DNA of 64,000 nt, taken from Marinobacter pelagius (lineage in GTDB: Bacteria > Pseudomonadota > Gammaproteobacteria > Pseudomonadales > Oleiphilaceae). The notes beneath the pieces were generated by a model. That model was given only the letters and a program-made list of their open reading frames with translations, did no database searches and had not been told where the DNA came from. Below, piece by piece: positions 46,637-55,670 of the stretch. Within the stretch, counting starts at the first letter, position 1, and every line of letters starts with the position of its first letter. The position numbers were made by a program, and so were the translations under genes. The DNA lies in the NCBI RefSeq assembly GCF_900114925.1, contig NZ_FOUR01000003.1, positions 124,001 through 188,000 on the forward strand, in the 5' to 3' direction.

Positions 46637-47617
46637 TCAAGAACCGACCTTGAGCACCACCTTACCGGTAGCCTTGCGACCAGTGAGCGCCCCCAAGGCC
46701 TCCACGTAATCCTCGAATTCGTAGACGGCACTGATTTTGGGATCGATCTTGCCTTCGGAGAAAAGCTTCATCAGATCCATCATGTTCTGGGCACTGACCT
46801 CCGGCTCGCGACGGGTGAAGTCGCCCCAGAATACACCAACCACGGAACAGCCCTTTAGCAACGTCAGGTTTGCCGGAATCTTCGGAATCTCGCCGGCGGC
46901 GAAGCCGACGATGAGGTGGCGGCCGTTCCAGGCCATGGCGCGCAGGGCCTGTTCGGTGAAGTCGCCGCCGACGGGGTCGTAGATGACATCCACGCCTTTG
47001 CCCTTGGTGAGTTTCTTGGCGGTTTCCTTCAGGGGTTCTTCGGAGTAGTTGATCAGCTCATCGGCGCCGGCTTCTTTGGCGACCGCCAGTTTCTCGGCCG
47101 AGCTGGCTGCGGCGATGACTTTTGCACCCATGGCTTTGCCGAGTTCAACGGTGGCCAGGCCCACGCCGCCGCTGGCGCCGAGCACCAGCAGGGTTTCGCC
47201 CGGCTGGAGGTTGGCCCGCTGTTTGAGGGCGTGGTAGGACGTGCCGTATACCATGGTGAAGGCGGCGGCTTTCTCATCGGACATGCCGTCCGGCACTGGC
47301 AGGAGGTTGTCTTCTGCGGTCACCACTTCCTCTGCGAAGGCGCCGTGACCGGTGAGGCCGGCGACCCGGTCACCGATCTTGAAGCGGGTGACTTTCTCGC
47401 CCACCTCGATAACTTCGCCCGCCATTTCGCCGCCCGGCGAGAACGGCAGGGGCGGTTTGAACTGGTACTTGTTCTCGATGATCAGGGTGTCGGGGAAGTT
47501 CAGGCCCGCTGCCTTGACGCGGACTTTCACGCCTCTGCCCTTCACTTCCGGGCTGGCTACTTCTTCAATGACCAGTTTGTCGGCGGGCCCGTATTCCTTG
47601 CAGAGTATGGCTTTCAT
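46637..47617 (-). CDS. NADPH:quinone oxidoreductase family (MDR superfamily)
   Basis: 326 residues. GroES-like N-terminal part (KVRVKAAGLNFPDTLIIENKY, PFSPGGEMAGEV) and NADPH-binding Rossmann part (VLGASGGVGLATVELGKAMG). The zinc ligands of alcohol dehydrogenases are missing, as in quinone oxidoreductases. The gene is convergent with the atu operon; no functional link is evident. Confidence 0.88.
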   Translation of the reverse strand: MKAILCKEYGPADKLVIEEVASPEVKGRGVKVRVKAAGLNFPDTLIIENKYQFKPPLPFSPGGEMAGEVIEVGEKVTRFKIGDRVAGLTGHGAFAEEVVTAEDNLLPVPDGMSDEKAAAFTMVYGTSYHALKQRANLQPGETLLVLGASGGVGLATVELGKAMGAKVIAAASSAEKLAVAKEAGADELINYSEEPLKETAKKLTKGKGVDVIYDPVGGDFTEQALRAMAWNGRHLIVGFAAGEIPKIPANLTLLKGCSVVGVFWGDFTRREPEVSAQNMMDLMKLFSEGKIDPKISAVYEFEDYVEALGALTGRKATGKVVLKVGS

Positions 47618-47765
47618 GGATTCTCCCGAGATTGTTTATTGTTCGACCGGCGGTTCCGGAATTCTTGATAGAGGTCAAACTAAACACTCCCGGGCCATGA
47701 GGCAAATCAGGATCCTTTATTTTTCAGAATAAACGCGGCTTATTGTCGGGCTGTTCCGCGCGTGC

Positions 47766-48335
47766 TCAGAGCAGCGATCCGGCATAGATGAGCGCGCCAA
47801 CCAGGCAGAGCGCCGCGGCGATCAGGCCGAACTTCAGGGCCGGGGAAAAACCCGAAGGTTTGCCGGCGGGAGCAGTAACCGATTCGTCGTGGTTGACCAG
47901 CTTCTGGTCATGGTTGGAGTCCCGGATAAGCTCGATCATCTCTTCACACTGATCGGCAGAGAATGCCTGGGGATTGAACTTGTCCAGCCCGTGGCGTTCC
48001 AGAAACTTTCGGACGTCGGCCGACAGCGGTACGTATTTCATGGACCAGTTGCTGAAGGTGCGCGCCTCGATGGGCTCTTCGATCAGGGTGAGGATGTTCC
48101 TGTGCCGATTGTCCCGCTTGATGCGGTCGAAGGTCTTCCGGACTTCCTCTTCTTCCCCCTCCAGATACTGGAAGAACCGGTCATTACCGTAGTACAGGCC
48201 TCCCACCAGCTTTGCTTTGGCGTTGTTGTTGCGGGACGTCAGCAGGATCCGGGCAACATGGGGCTCTACGCCTTTTTCGACGGGCTGGGCATCAAACGTG
48301 GCTTCACTGGCATAAGCCAGGCGTATCAGGGACAT
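47766..48335 (-). CDS. BLUF blue-light sensor with C-terminal membrane anchor
   Basis: 189 residues; start at 48335 (MSLIRLAYASEATFD). The BLUF flavin site is complete: Y8, N38 in SRNNNAKAKLVGGLYYG, Q56 in RFFQYLEG, W97 and M99 in FSNWSMKY. The Q-to-W and Q-to-M gaps match those of AppA as I recall. A helical linker follows and the last ~20 residues are one membrane helix (LKFGLIAAALCLVGALIYAGSLL). No output domain is present, so it signals through a partner or at the membrane. The domain is predicted to bind FAD and respond to blue light. Confidence 0.86.
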   Translation of the reverse strand: MSLIRLAYASEATFDAQPVEKGVEPHVARILLTSRNNNAKAKLVGGLYYGNDRFFQYLEGEEEEVRKTFDRIKRDNRHRNILTLIEEPIEARTFSNWSMKYVPLSADVRKFLERHGLDKFNPQAFSADQCEEMIELIRDSNHDQKLVNHDESVTAPAGKPSGFSPALKFGLIAAALCLVGALIYAGSLL

Positions 48336-48536
48336 ACTGCGTCTCCATTGAGTGGCGAAGGGAAAAGAGTAAGTTGGCTGCAAGATACGCTGGAACCTGT
48401 CGCCTCGGATCACAGGTATGCTTCGACCCGATGCCGGTGTGGGGGCCGGAGATGAATCAGAGGACGATTTCGGCTATCCTTCGCGCACCTGTCGCGGGCC
48501 TGCGCCCGTTCTGTTGTCTGTTTGCCGGGATCTTCC

Positions 48537-49154
48537 ATGTTCGACATTATCTACCTGCTTGAGATGATCGGGGTCGTCGCCTTTGCCATTTCCGGCATGA
48601 TCGTGGCGCGCTCCAAGAACATGGACCCTGTGGGTGTGTTTACCATCGGCTTTATCACGGCCCTCGGTGGCGGCACCCTGCGTGATCTGATCATGGACAA
48701 CCACCCGCTGTACTGGATCAAGCACGAAGAGCAACCCATCCTGATCCTCGCCATGGCCATCGTGTTCAGTTACTGGAGCCGTGCCCACAGCCTGCGGGAG
48801 TCCCGCATTGTGTTTCCGGATGCCATCGGGCTGGGGATTTTTTCCATCCTGGGGGCGCAACTGGCGCTGGACCTGGGCCACTCCTGGTTCGTTGCTTCCC
48901 TGCTCGGAGTGATGACCGGAACCTTCGGTGGCGCCCTGCGGGATACCCTGTGCAACGAGGTGCCGTACATTTTCCGGAAGGACCAGATCTACGCTTCTAT
49001 CTCGTTCGCGGGGTGCTGGCTGTACTTTGTCTGCCAATGGTCGCTGGAGAGCGAGGCCCTGGCACTGACCATCGGGCTGCTGTTCATCGTGATCGTCCGG
49101 ATGCTGGCTGTCCGCTTCGATATTCGCCTGCAAAGGGACCCGAGCCAGCAATAG
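48537..49154 (+). CDS. TRIC-type cation channel family protein (UPF0126, YadS-like)
   Basis: 205 residues; ATG at 48537. Seven helices in two repeats, each with a glycine-rich segment: AISGMIVARSKNMDPVGVFTIGF, ALGGGTLRDLIMDN and GTFGGALRDTLCNEVPYIF. Prokaryotic TRIC proteins are trimeric potassium or cation channels in the inner membrane. It stands alone between divergent and co-directional neighbours. Confidence 0.88.
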   Translation: MFDIIYLLEMIGVVAFAISGMIVARSKNMDPVGVFTIGFITALGGGTLRDLIMDNHPLYWIKHEEQPILILAMAIVFSYWSRAHSLRESRIVFPDAIGLGIFSILGAQLALDLGHSWFVASLLGVMTGTFGGALRDTLCNEVPYIFRKDQIYASISFAGCWLYFVCQWSLESEALALTIGLLFIVIVRMLAVRFDIRLQRDPSQQ

Positions 49155-49305
49155 GCATATTTCTGTAATCCTGAACTGTCAATCATCCCTTGGCCTGAGA
49201 AAGCTCAGACGGTAACATTGCCGTTTTTTCACGCAATTCAAAACCGTTCGGCTCCAACCGGGCCCAAACTCCAACTTCCAGCATCCTGTGAGGCAGACAT
49301 CCGTC

Positions 49306-50604
49306 ATGCTTGAACGACTGTTCCAACTCCAGGCCCACGGCACCACCGTTCGTAAAGAAGTGGTTGCGGGCATCACCACCTTCCTGACCATGGCCTACAT
49401 CATCGTGGTCAATCCTAGCATCCTGTCGTCCACCGGCATGGATTTCGGAGCGGTCTTCGTGGCCACCTGTCTGGCAGCCACCATTGGCACCCTGATCATG
49501 GGTCTGTGGGCCAACTACCCGATTGCCCTGGCTCCGGGCATGGGCCTGAACGCGTTCTTCTCGTTCACGGTGGTCGGCAGCATGGGCTACAGCTGGGAAG
49601 TGGCCCTGGGCGCGGTGTTCCTGTCCGGCTTCATCTTCTTCATCCTGAGCGTGGTGAAAGTCAGGGAGTGGCTGATCAACAGCATCCCGATGTCCCTGCG
49701 CTTCGGCATTTCCGCCGGTATCGGCTTCTTCCTGGCCCTGATTGCCCTGAAAAACGCCGGTATCGTGGTCGATCACCCCGCCACTCTGGTGGGCATGGGT
49801 GACATCAAGGTGGCTGAGAGTCTGCTGTTCTTTAGTGGCTTCGTGCTGATCTGTGCCCTGTCCTTCCGCAAGATTACCGGCGCCGTGATGATCGGTATTC
49901 TGGCCATCACTGTGGTTGCCATGATGCTGGGCATGGTCGAGTACAAGGGCTTTGTCTCCGCGCCACCAAGCCTGGCCCCGACGTTCATGCAGCTGGATCT
50001 GGCCGGTGCCTTCAATGTCGGCATGATCAGTGTGATCTTTGCCTTCCTGTTCGTGGACCTGTTTGATACCTCCGGCACCCTGATCGGCGCCGCCCAGCGC
50101 GGCGGCCTGCTGGACAAGGACGGCAAGCTGCCACGCCTGGGCCGTGCCCTGATGTCTGACTCCGTTGCCACCATGTCCGGCGCGGCGCTCGGTACCTCAA
50201 CCACCACCAGCTACATTGAGTCCACTGCCGGTATTTCCGCCGGTGGCCGCACCGGCCTGACCGCGGTGGTAGTCGCGGTGCTTTTCCTGGCGTGTCTGCT
50301 GCTGTCACCGATTGCCAGCATCATTCCCCCGTATGCAACTGCGCCGGCACTTTTGTACGTAGCCGTGCTGATGGCCAGCGGTCTGAAACTGGTAGACTGG
50401 GACGACATTACCGACGCAGCACCGGCGATTGTCACCGCACTGACCATGCCGCTGACTTTCTCCATCGCCAACGGCATTGCCCTGGGCTTCATTACTTACG
50501 CGGTGATCAAGGCGTTGTCCGGCCGCTGGTCTGATCTCAATGCCAGCGTCGTAACCATTGCAGTTGTCTTCGTCCTGAAATTCATGTTCCTGGATGTCGC
50601 CTGA
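49306..50604 (+). CDS. NCS2-family purine permease (AzgA/GhxP type)
   Basis: 432 residues with about 12-14 helices. The AzgA-like beginning is FLTMAYIIVVNPSILSSTGM, followed by NYPIALAPGMGLNAFFSFTV, DLFDTSGTLIGAAQRGGLLD and ALGTSTTTSYIESTAGISAGG. ATG at 49306 with GAGG upstream; a GTG six codons earlier is possible. The gene for adenine phosphoribosyltransferase starts 30 bp downstream, so uptake of adenine (or hypoxanthine) for salvage is likely. Confidence 0.9.
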   Translation: MLERLFQLQAHGTTVRKEVVAGITTFLTMAYIIVVNPSILSSTGMDFGAVFVATCLAATIGTLIMGLWANYPIALAPGMGLNAFFSFTVVGSMGYSWEVALGAVFLSGFIFFILSVVKVREWLINSIPMSLRFGISAGIGFFLALIALKNAGIVVDHPATLVGMGDIKVAESLLFFSGFVLICALSFRKITGAVMIGILAITVVAMMLGMVEYKGFVSAPPSLAPTFMQLDLAGAFNVGMISVIFAFLFVDLFDTSGTLIGAAQRGGLLDKDGKLPRLGRALMSDSVATMSGAALGTSTTTSYIESTAGISAGGRTGLTAVVVAVLFLACLLLSPIASIIPPYATAPALLYVAVLMASGLKLVDWDDITDAAPAIVTALTMPLTFSIANGIALGFITYAVIKALSGRWSDLNASVVTIAVVFVLKFMFLDVA

Positions 50605-50634
50605 GCGGCATCCTGACCTGTTACCGGATACCCC

Positions 50635-51177
50635 ATGGATTACTTCTCAGAGAGCATCAAACAGGCCATCCGCACCGTTCCGGACTGGCCGAAACCGGGC
50701 GTGACCTTCCGCGACATCACCACTGTCCTGCAGGACAAGACCGCGTTCCGGAAGCTGATCGACGCCTTCGTGCACCGTTACCATGGCGAAAAAATCGATG
50801 CCGTAGCCGCCGTCGACGCCCGGGGCTTCATCATCGGTTCGGCCCTGGCCTATGAGCTCAACGCTTCGTTGGTGCTGGTGCGCAAGAAAGGCAAGCTGCC
50901 CTTCGATACCCTGGTGGAAGACTACGAGCTGGAATACGGCACCGCCTCGGTAGAGCTGCACAAGGATGCGTTCAAGTCCGGCGACAAGGTGGTTCTGGTG
51001 GACGATCTGATCGCCACCGGCGGCACCATGCTTGCAGCCTCCCGCCTGATCCGACGCATTGGCGCCGAGATCGTGGAAGTAGCAGCGATGATTGACCTGC
51101 CGGACCTGGGCGGCTCCCGGAAGCTGCAGGAGGAAGGTCTTCAGGTCTATACTGTGTGTTCGTTCGAAGGAGACTGA
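50635..51177 (+). CDS. apt: adenine phosphoribosyltransferase
   Basis: 180 residues. The PRPP-binding motif is [35 protein letters not shown] and [17 protein letters not shown] are typical of Apt. It converts adenine and PRPP to AMP. It forms a salvage pair with the permease 30 bp upstream. Confidence 0.94.
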   Translation: MDYFSESIKQAIRTVPDWPKPGVTFRDITTVLQDKTAFRKLIDAFVHRYHGEKIDAVAAVDARGFIIGSALAYELNASLVLVRKKGKLPFDTLVEDYELEYGTASVELHKDAFKSGDKVVLVDDLIATGGTMLAASRLIRRIGAEIVEVAAMIDLPDLGGSRKLQEEGLQVYTVCSFEGD

Positions 51178-51200
51178 CCAACATCACACAGGAGGCGGCC

Positions 51201-51863
51201 ATGCCCGATTACCAACACCACTGGAAGGATGGCACACCGGTCCATCTGCCCCTCGGCAAGATCGTCTGCATTGGCCGCAACTATGCCGAACACGCCAAGG
51301 AACTGAACAACCCGGTTCCGGACGAACCGCTGCTGTTCATCAAGCCCTCCACAGCGGCGGTTCACATAACCCGCCCCCTGGACATCCCCAAGGATCTTGG
51401 CGAGGTTCATTTTGAAACCGAACTGGCGGTGCTGATTGGTCGCCCCCTGACCAACGCTTCCGCCAGCGAGGCCGAATCGGCCATCCTTGGCTACGGCCTG
51501 GCGTTGGACCTTACCCTTCGGGATATCCAGAGCAAACTGAAGGAAAAGGGTCAGCCCTGGGAGCGGGCAAAGGCCTTTGACGGTGCTTGTCCCCTTTCAC
51601 CCTTTGTCGCTGCCGACAAATTGCCTCGGGACAATATCCACTTCACCATGGACATCGACGGCGAACGCCGCCAGACCGGCGACACCCGGGACATGCTCAA
51701 CCCTATAGTGCCCCTGATCGCCCATATCAGCAGCCACTTCTCCCTGATGCCCGGCGATGTGGTGCTGACCGGCACCCCGAAAGGCGTTGGCCCGCTGCGA
51801 TCCGGCCAGACCCTGACTCTGGAACTGGAGGACTTGCTGTTCTTGCAAACAAAGGTAACCTGA
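51201..51863 (+). CDS. fumarylacetoacetate hydrolase (FAH) family protein
   Basis: 220 residues; ATG at 51201 with a perfect AGGAGG nine bases upstream. FAH fold with IVCIGRNYAEHAKELNN, metal-binding glutamates in GEVHFETELAVLIG and the aspartate in LALDLTLRD, and GDVVLTGTPKGVGPLRSGQ. The short form acts as acylpyruvate hydrolase or oxaloacetate decarboxylase; the exact substrate is not shown by context. Confidence 0.87.
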   Translation: MPDYQHHWKDGTPVHLPLGKIVCIGRNYAEHAKELNNPVPDEPLLFIKPSTAAVHITRPLDIPKDLGEVHFETELAVLIGRPLTNASASEAESAILGYGLALDLTLRDIQSKLKEKGQPWERAKAFDGACPLSPFVAADKLPRDNIHFTMDIDGERRQTGDTRDMLNPIVPLIAHISSHFSLMPGDVVLTGTPKGVGPLRSGQTLTLELEDLLFLQTKVT

Positions 51864-51924
51864 ACGGTCGTGACTGCCCGTTGCCAGTGACGATCCCTCT
51901 CCCGATAACGGACGTATAAGTGGC

Positions 51925-53262
51925 ATGGCAAGAAAACCGGTTACCTCCCGAACAGGGCGCTTCTTCAAACTCGCAGGCATGACCGCTTCGGTGGCCGGGC
52001 AATACGCCGGCCAACGGGCGAGGCGTGTGTTCCGCAGTGAGAACGACGAAGGCGCCCAGAGCGAAAGCTATACCCGCATGGCCGGACAGATCGCGGACAC
52101 CCTCGGCGAGCTCAAGGGTGCGGTGATGAAGGTTGGCCAGATCGCGTCCCAGACCCAGGATTTCCTGCCCCGGGAATTCTCCGAGGCGCTGGAGAAGCTT
52201 CAGAAAGAAGCCCCACCCATGCCCTTTGAGGTGATTGTCGAGCAGATCGAATCGGAGCTTGGCAAACCCCTGGGGGAACTCTACGAATACGTACAGGAAA
52301 CGCCCTATGCCTCCGCGAGCATCGGGCAGGTACACCGGGCCCGCCTCCATGACGGCACCGATGTCATCGTCAAGGTCCAGTATCCGGGTGTGGATGAGTC
52401 CTGCGACTCGGACCTCAAGCAGCTGCGAATGACCCTGCGCCTCGGCGGCCTGCTGAAAATGCCGAAGGAATCGGTGGACCAGCTGTTCGCCGAGATCCGG
52501 GAACGCCTCCACGAAGAGCTGGATTACGAGAACGAGGCCCGGAACATAAAGCTGTTCCGGGACTTCCACCAGGACCAGCCCTGGGTGCTGATCCCGGCGG
52601 TGATCGACAGCCATTCCACCCGCCGGGTGCTGACCCTGGAACTGGTGGAGGGCGATCACGTCAGCAAGGTAACCCCGGACCGCTACGACCAGGACACCAT
52701 CAATCTGATCGGCCACCGGATTTTCATGATCATGGCGGACCAGCTGTTCCGGTTCCAATGCATCCACGGCGATCCCCACGCCGGGAACTTTGCCTATCGC
52801 CCGGATGGCAGCATCGTCCTCTATGATTTCGGCTGCGTGAAGAAGCTGAAGCCCGGGATTGTCGAAGCCTACCGCAAGGCCCTGATCGCCGCCCTGCAGG
52901 AAGACTACGAGGCCCTGGACCGGCACCTGATCGACCTGGGAGCGAGAGTGGGCAGCCAGCCGGCGGTGGATGAAGCCTATTACGCCATGTGGCGGGATAT
53001 TCTTATCGTTCCGTTCCAGGGCGACGAACCCTACGATTTCGCCGAGGCTGACATTCACAAGCACGTGGCGGCAAAGACCAGCACGGTGTTCAAGTACCTG
53101 GATTATTTCAAGCCGCCGGTGGAGAGCATCTTCATCGACCGGATGATTGCCGGGCATTACTGGATGCTGAAGCGGCTCGGGGTTCAGGCGGCGTTTCGAG
53201 TGGAGTTGGAGAGGTATCTGAAGATGGGGTCAGATGAAGGCGTTCATCTGACCCCTGAGTAA
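51925..53262 (+). CDS. ABC1/UbiB-family atypical kinase
   Basis: 445 residues. Family motifs in order: LKGAVMKVGQIASQ (KxGQ), PYASASIGQVHRARL, VKVQYPGVDES (catalytic lysine), ELDYENEARN, IHGDPHAGNFAYR and LYDFGCVK. Such proteins support ubiquinone synthesis or lipid handling; it lacks the C-terminal membrane helices of UbiB. The last ~11 residues (GSDEGVHLTPE) are encoded by a GGGTCAGATGAA palindrome of the repeat cluster that follows, so the natural C-terminus seems to have been replaced by repeat DNA. Confidence 0.87.
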   Translation: MARKPVTSRTGRFFKLAGMTASVAGQYAGQRARRVFRSENDEGAQSESYTRMAGQIADTLGELKGAVMKVGQIASQTQDFLPREFSEALEKLQKEAPPMPFEVIVEQIESELGKPLGELYEYVQETPYASASIGQVHRARLHDGTDVIVKVQYPGVDESCDSDLKQLRMTLRLGGLLKMPKESVDQLFAEIRERLHEELDYENEARNIKLFRDFHQDQPWVLIPAVIDSHSTRRVLTLELVEGDHVSKVTPDRYDQDTINLIGHRIFMIMADQLFRFQCIHGDPHAGNFAYRPDGSIVLYDFGCVKKLKPGIVEAYRKALIAALQEDYEALDRHLIDLGARVGSQPAVDEAYYAMWRDILIVPFQGDEPYDFAEADIHKHVAAKTSTVFKYLDYFKPPVESIFIDRMIAGHYWMLKRLGVQAAFRVELERYLKMGSDEGVHLTPE

Positions 53263-53383
53263 GACTGAGCGTTAAGTCGGGGTCAGATGAAAGCTTTCAT
53301 CTGACCCCATTTTCACCGACCCTGGAGCAAAGCATAGAGCTGGGCGCCAGGTCGGGGTCTGAAGAAAGCCTTCTTCTGACCCC
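53226..53383. repeat. three REP-like palindromes
   Basis: Three 30-bp palindromes at 53226-53255, 53279-53308 and 53354-53383, each GGGGTCxGAxGAA....TTCxTCTGACCCC. The second and third share their flanks as well (GTCGG before, ATTTTCACC after), as a tandem duplication. The first overlaps the end of the kinase gene. GGGGTCAGA palindromes of this sort are widespread in proteobacteria and are probably spread by Y1 (IS200-like) transposases, none of which is in the window. Confidence 0.8.
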
Positions 53384-53391
53384 ATTTTCAC

Positions 53392-54078
53392 CTACCGGTT
53401 ACCCGCAAGCCGAGACACCCACTCGGCAACCCCCTCACCGGCGCCCTTGCGAATGACATTCGCGCGGGAAACAGAAGCCGGCTCGCCGGGGTCGATCACG
53501 GTGATCGGCACATCCGTATCCACCTCATACACCAGCCCCGCTGCGGGGTAGACCTGCAACGAAGTGCCCACGATCAGCAGGTAATCGGCGGTGCGCACCA
53601 CCTCGGCGGCTTTCTCCAGCATCGGCACCTCCTCACCGAACCAGACAATGTGCGGCCGGAGCTGTTCGCCGCGGTCGCAGCAGTCGCCCGGATTGATGTC
53701 GTTGTAGCCGATGTCATACACCGGCTCCGGATACACCGAACTGCGGGCCTTGGTAAGTTCTCCGTGGAGATGGATCACGCTGGAAGAACCACCCCGCTCG
53801 TGCAGGTCGTCCACGTTCTGGGTGACGATGGTCACCCGGTAACGTTTCTCCAGCTCCGCCAGCAGGCGGTGGGCCTGATTGGGCTGGGCATCCTTCAGCT
53901 GGCGCCGGCGCTCGTTGTAGAAGCGCAGCACCAGGTCCCGGTTGCGTTCGAAGGCCTCGGGCGTGGCCACGTCGTACACGCTGTGCTGCTCCCACAAGCC
54001 GCCGTTGTCACGGAAGGTGGAGAGGCCGCTTTCGGCGCTGATGCCAGCGCCGGTGAGTACGACGATATGGTCCTGCAT
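53392..54078 (-). CDS. cobB: SIR2-family NAD-dependent protein deacylase (CobB-like)
   Basis: 228 residues. NAD-binding GAGISAESGLSTFRDNGG, TQNVDDLHERGG, catalytic histidine in VIHLHGE, and GTSLQVYPAAGL. The YNERR motif (tyrosine and arginine that read acyl carboxylates) marks a class III sirtuin able to remove succinyl groups. The zinc site is reduced: where CobB has four cysteines only one CC pair (GDCCDRGEQLRPH) is left. It overlaps the upstream gene by one base. Confidence 0.87.
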   Translation of the reverse strand: MQDHIVVLTGAGISAESGLSTFRDNGGLWEQHSVYDVATPEAFERNRDLVLRFYNERRRQLKDAQPNQAHRLLAELEKRYRVTIVTQNVDDLHERGGSSSVIHLHGELTKARSSVYPEPVYDIGYNDINPGDCCDRGEQLRPHIVWFGEEVPMLEKAAEVVRTADYLLIVGTSLQVYPAAGLVYEVDTDVPITVIDPGEPASVSRANVIRKGAGEGVAEWVSRLAGNR

Positions 54079-55481
54079 CAGTCGAAGATCTTGCCCGGGT
54101 TCATGATGCCATTGGGGTCGAACACCTGCTTGATGCCCTTCAGGTAGGCGATCTCCGCCTCACTGCGGGTGTACTGCAGGTACGGCTTCTTGGTCATGCC
54201 CACGCCGTGTTCGGCGGAGACACTGCCCTCGTAACGCTGGACAATCTCGAACACCCACTTGTTGACCTGCTGGCACTTCTCGAAGAAGTCTTCCTTGGCC
54301 ATGTCCTCGGGTTTGAGAATGTTCAGGTGCAGGTTGCCGTCACCGATGTGACCGAACCAGATGATCTCGAAATCCGGATAGTGCTCGGCCACCACATTGT
54401 CAATTTCCTCCAGGAACCCCGGCACCCTGGAAACCACCACAGAGATGTCGTTCTTGTAGGGAATCCGGGGCGCGATGGACTCGGAGATGCGCTCCCGCAG
54501 CTGCCACAGGTTCTGGGCCTGGGTTTCGCTCTGGCTGATCACGCCGTCCAGCACCCAGCCTTCCTCGACACACTGCTCGAACAGCGTCATGGCATCGTCC
54601 ATGACCTGGTCGGACACCGCCTCGAATTCCAGCAGCGCGTAGTAAGGTGCTTCGGTCTCGAACGGTGCCTGCACCTGGCCGTGGGCCAGTACATGCTGCA
54701 TGGCCTGGTGGGAGAAGAACTCGTAGGCGGTCAGGTCGAGCTTCTTCTGGAACGCCTTGAGCACGTCCATGGTGTTGGTGAGGTCATTCAGGCCCAACAC
54801 CAGCACGGTCAGGTCATCCGGCTTGCGGGTCAGCTTCATGGTGGCTTCGGTGATGAAGCCCAGGGTACCTTCGGCGCCAATAAACAGGTGTCGCAGGTCG
54901 TAGCCGGTGTTGTTCTTGGCCAGATCCTTGTTGAGGTCCAGGATATCGCCCTTGCCGGTCACCACTTTCAGACCCGCAACCCAGTCCCGGCTCATGCCGT
55001 AGCGGATCACCTTGATGCCGCCGGCATTGGTGGACAGGTTGCCGCCGAGCTGGCTGGAGCCGGCGGACGCGAAATCTACCGGGTAATAGAGGTCATTCTC
55101 TTCGGCAAAGTTCTGCAGCTGCTCGGTCACGACGCCGGCCTGGCACCGGACGGTGCGGTCACTGGCGTTGAAGTCGAGGATCTGGTTCATGTTGTCGAAC
55201 GCAACCACCACCTCACCATTGGCTGCAACCGCTCCGGCACTCAGGCCGGTACGACCGCCTGACGGCACCAGGGCCACCTGGTTCTCGTTGGCGAACTTCA
55301 CCAGCGCCTGCACCTGCTCCGTGGTCTTCGGCAGCGCGATGGCCAGGGGCTTGGGTGGGTAAATCTTGGTCCAGTCCTTGCCGTAGGTGTCCAGGTCCGC
55401 GGGGTCGGTCAACACCTTGCCCGGGGTATCGCCAGTGGCAATCAGCTCTTTGATGGAGGCAATGATCTGTTCAGAACTCAT
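54078..55481 (-). CDS. FAD-linked D-2-hydroxyglutarate dehydrogenase-like oxidase
   Basis: 467 residues; start at 55481 (MSSEQIIASIKELI). FAD_binding_4 domain with VPSGGRTGLSAGAV and a C-terminal FAD-oxidase domain with WFGHIGDGNLHLNILKP and SAEHGVGMTKKPYLQ. This group covers D-lactate, glycolate and D-2-hydroxyglutarate dehydrogenases. Divergent adjacency to serA favours the last, because SerA makes D-2-hydroxyglutarate as a side product and the dehydrogenase recycles it; Pseudomonas has the same pairing. Confidence 0.86.
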   Translation of the reverse strand: MSSEQIIASIKELIATGDTPGKVLTDPADLDTYGKDWTKIYPPKPLAIALPKTTEQVQALVKFANENQVALVPSGGRTGLSAGAVAANGEVVVAFDNMNQILDFNASDRTVRCQAGVVTEQLQNFAEENDLYYPVDFASAGSSQLGGNLSTNAGGIKVIRYGMSRDWVAGLKVVTGKGDILDLNKDLAKNNTGYDLRHLFIGAEGTLGFITEATMKLTRKPDDLTVLVLGLNDLTNTMDVLKAFQKKLDLTAYEFFSHQAMQHVLAHGQVQAPFETEAPYYALLEFEAVSDQVMDDAMTLFEQCVEEGWVLDGVISQSETQAQNLWQLRERISESIAPRIPYKNDISVVVSRVPGFLEEIDNVVAEHYPDFEIIWFGHIGDGNLHLNILKPEDMAKEDFFEKCQQVNKWVFEIVQRYEGSVSAEHGVGMTKKPYLQYTRSEAEIAYLKGIKQVFDPNGIMNPGKIFD

Positions 55482-55670
55482 GAGTGCGTCAGTCTCGTCA
55501 GGGTTGGTCCGGAGCCTGTTGATACGCCATTCACAGGGAATTGATTCAGGCAAACCGGCGCGCTGTGAAAATCTCCGTTTATGGTATCATACCGCCCCTG
55601 TTCTGTGAGCCAGCCCGACGATCTCTGGCTCCAGGTCATTTCATGTGACGAAAGGTTCGGAAGCAAGCCA

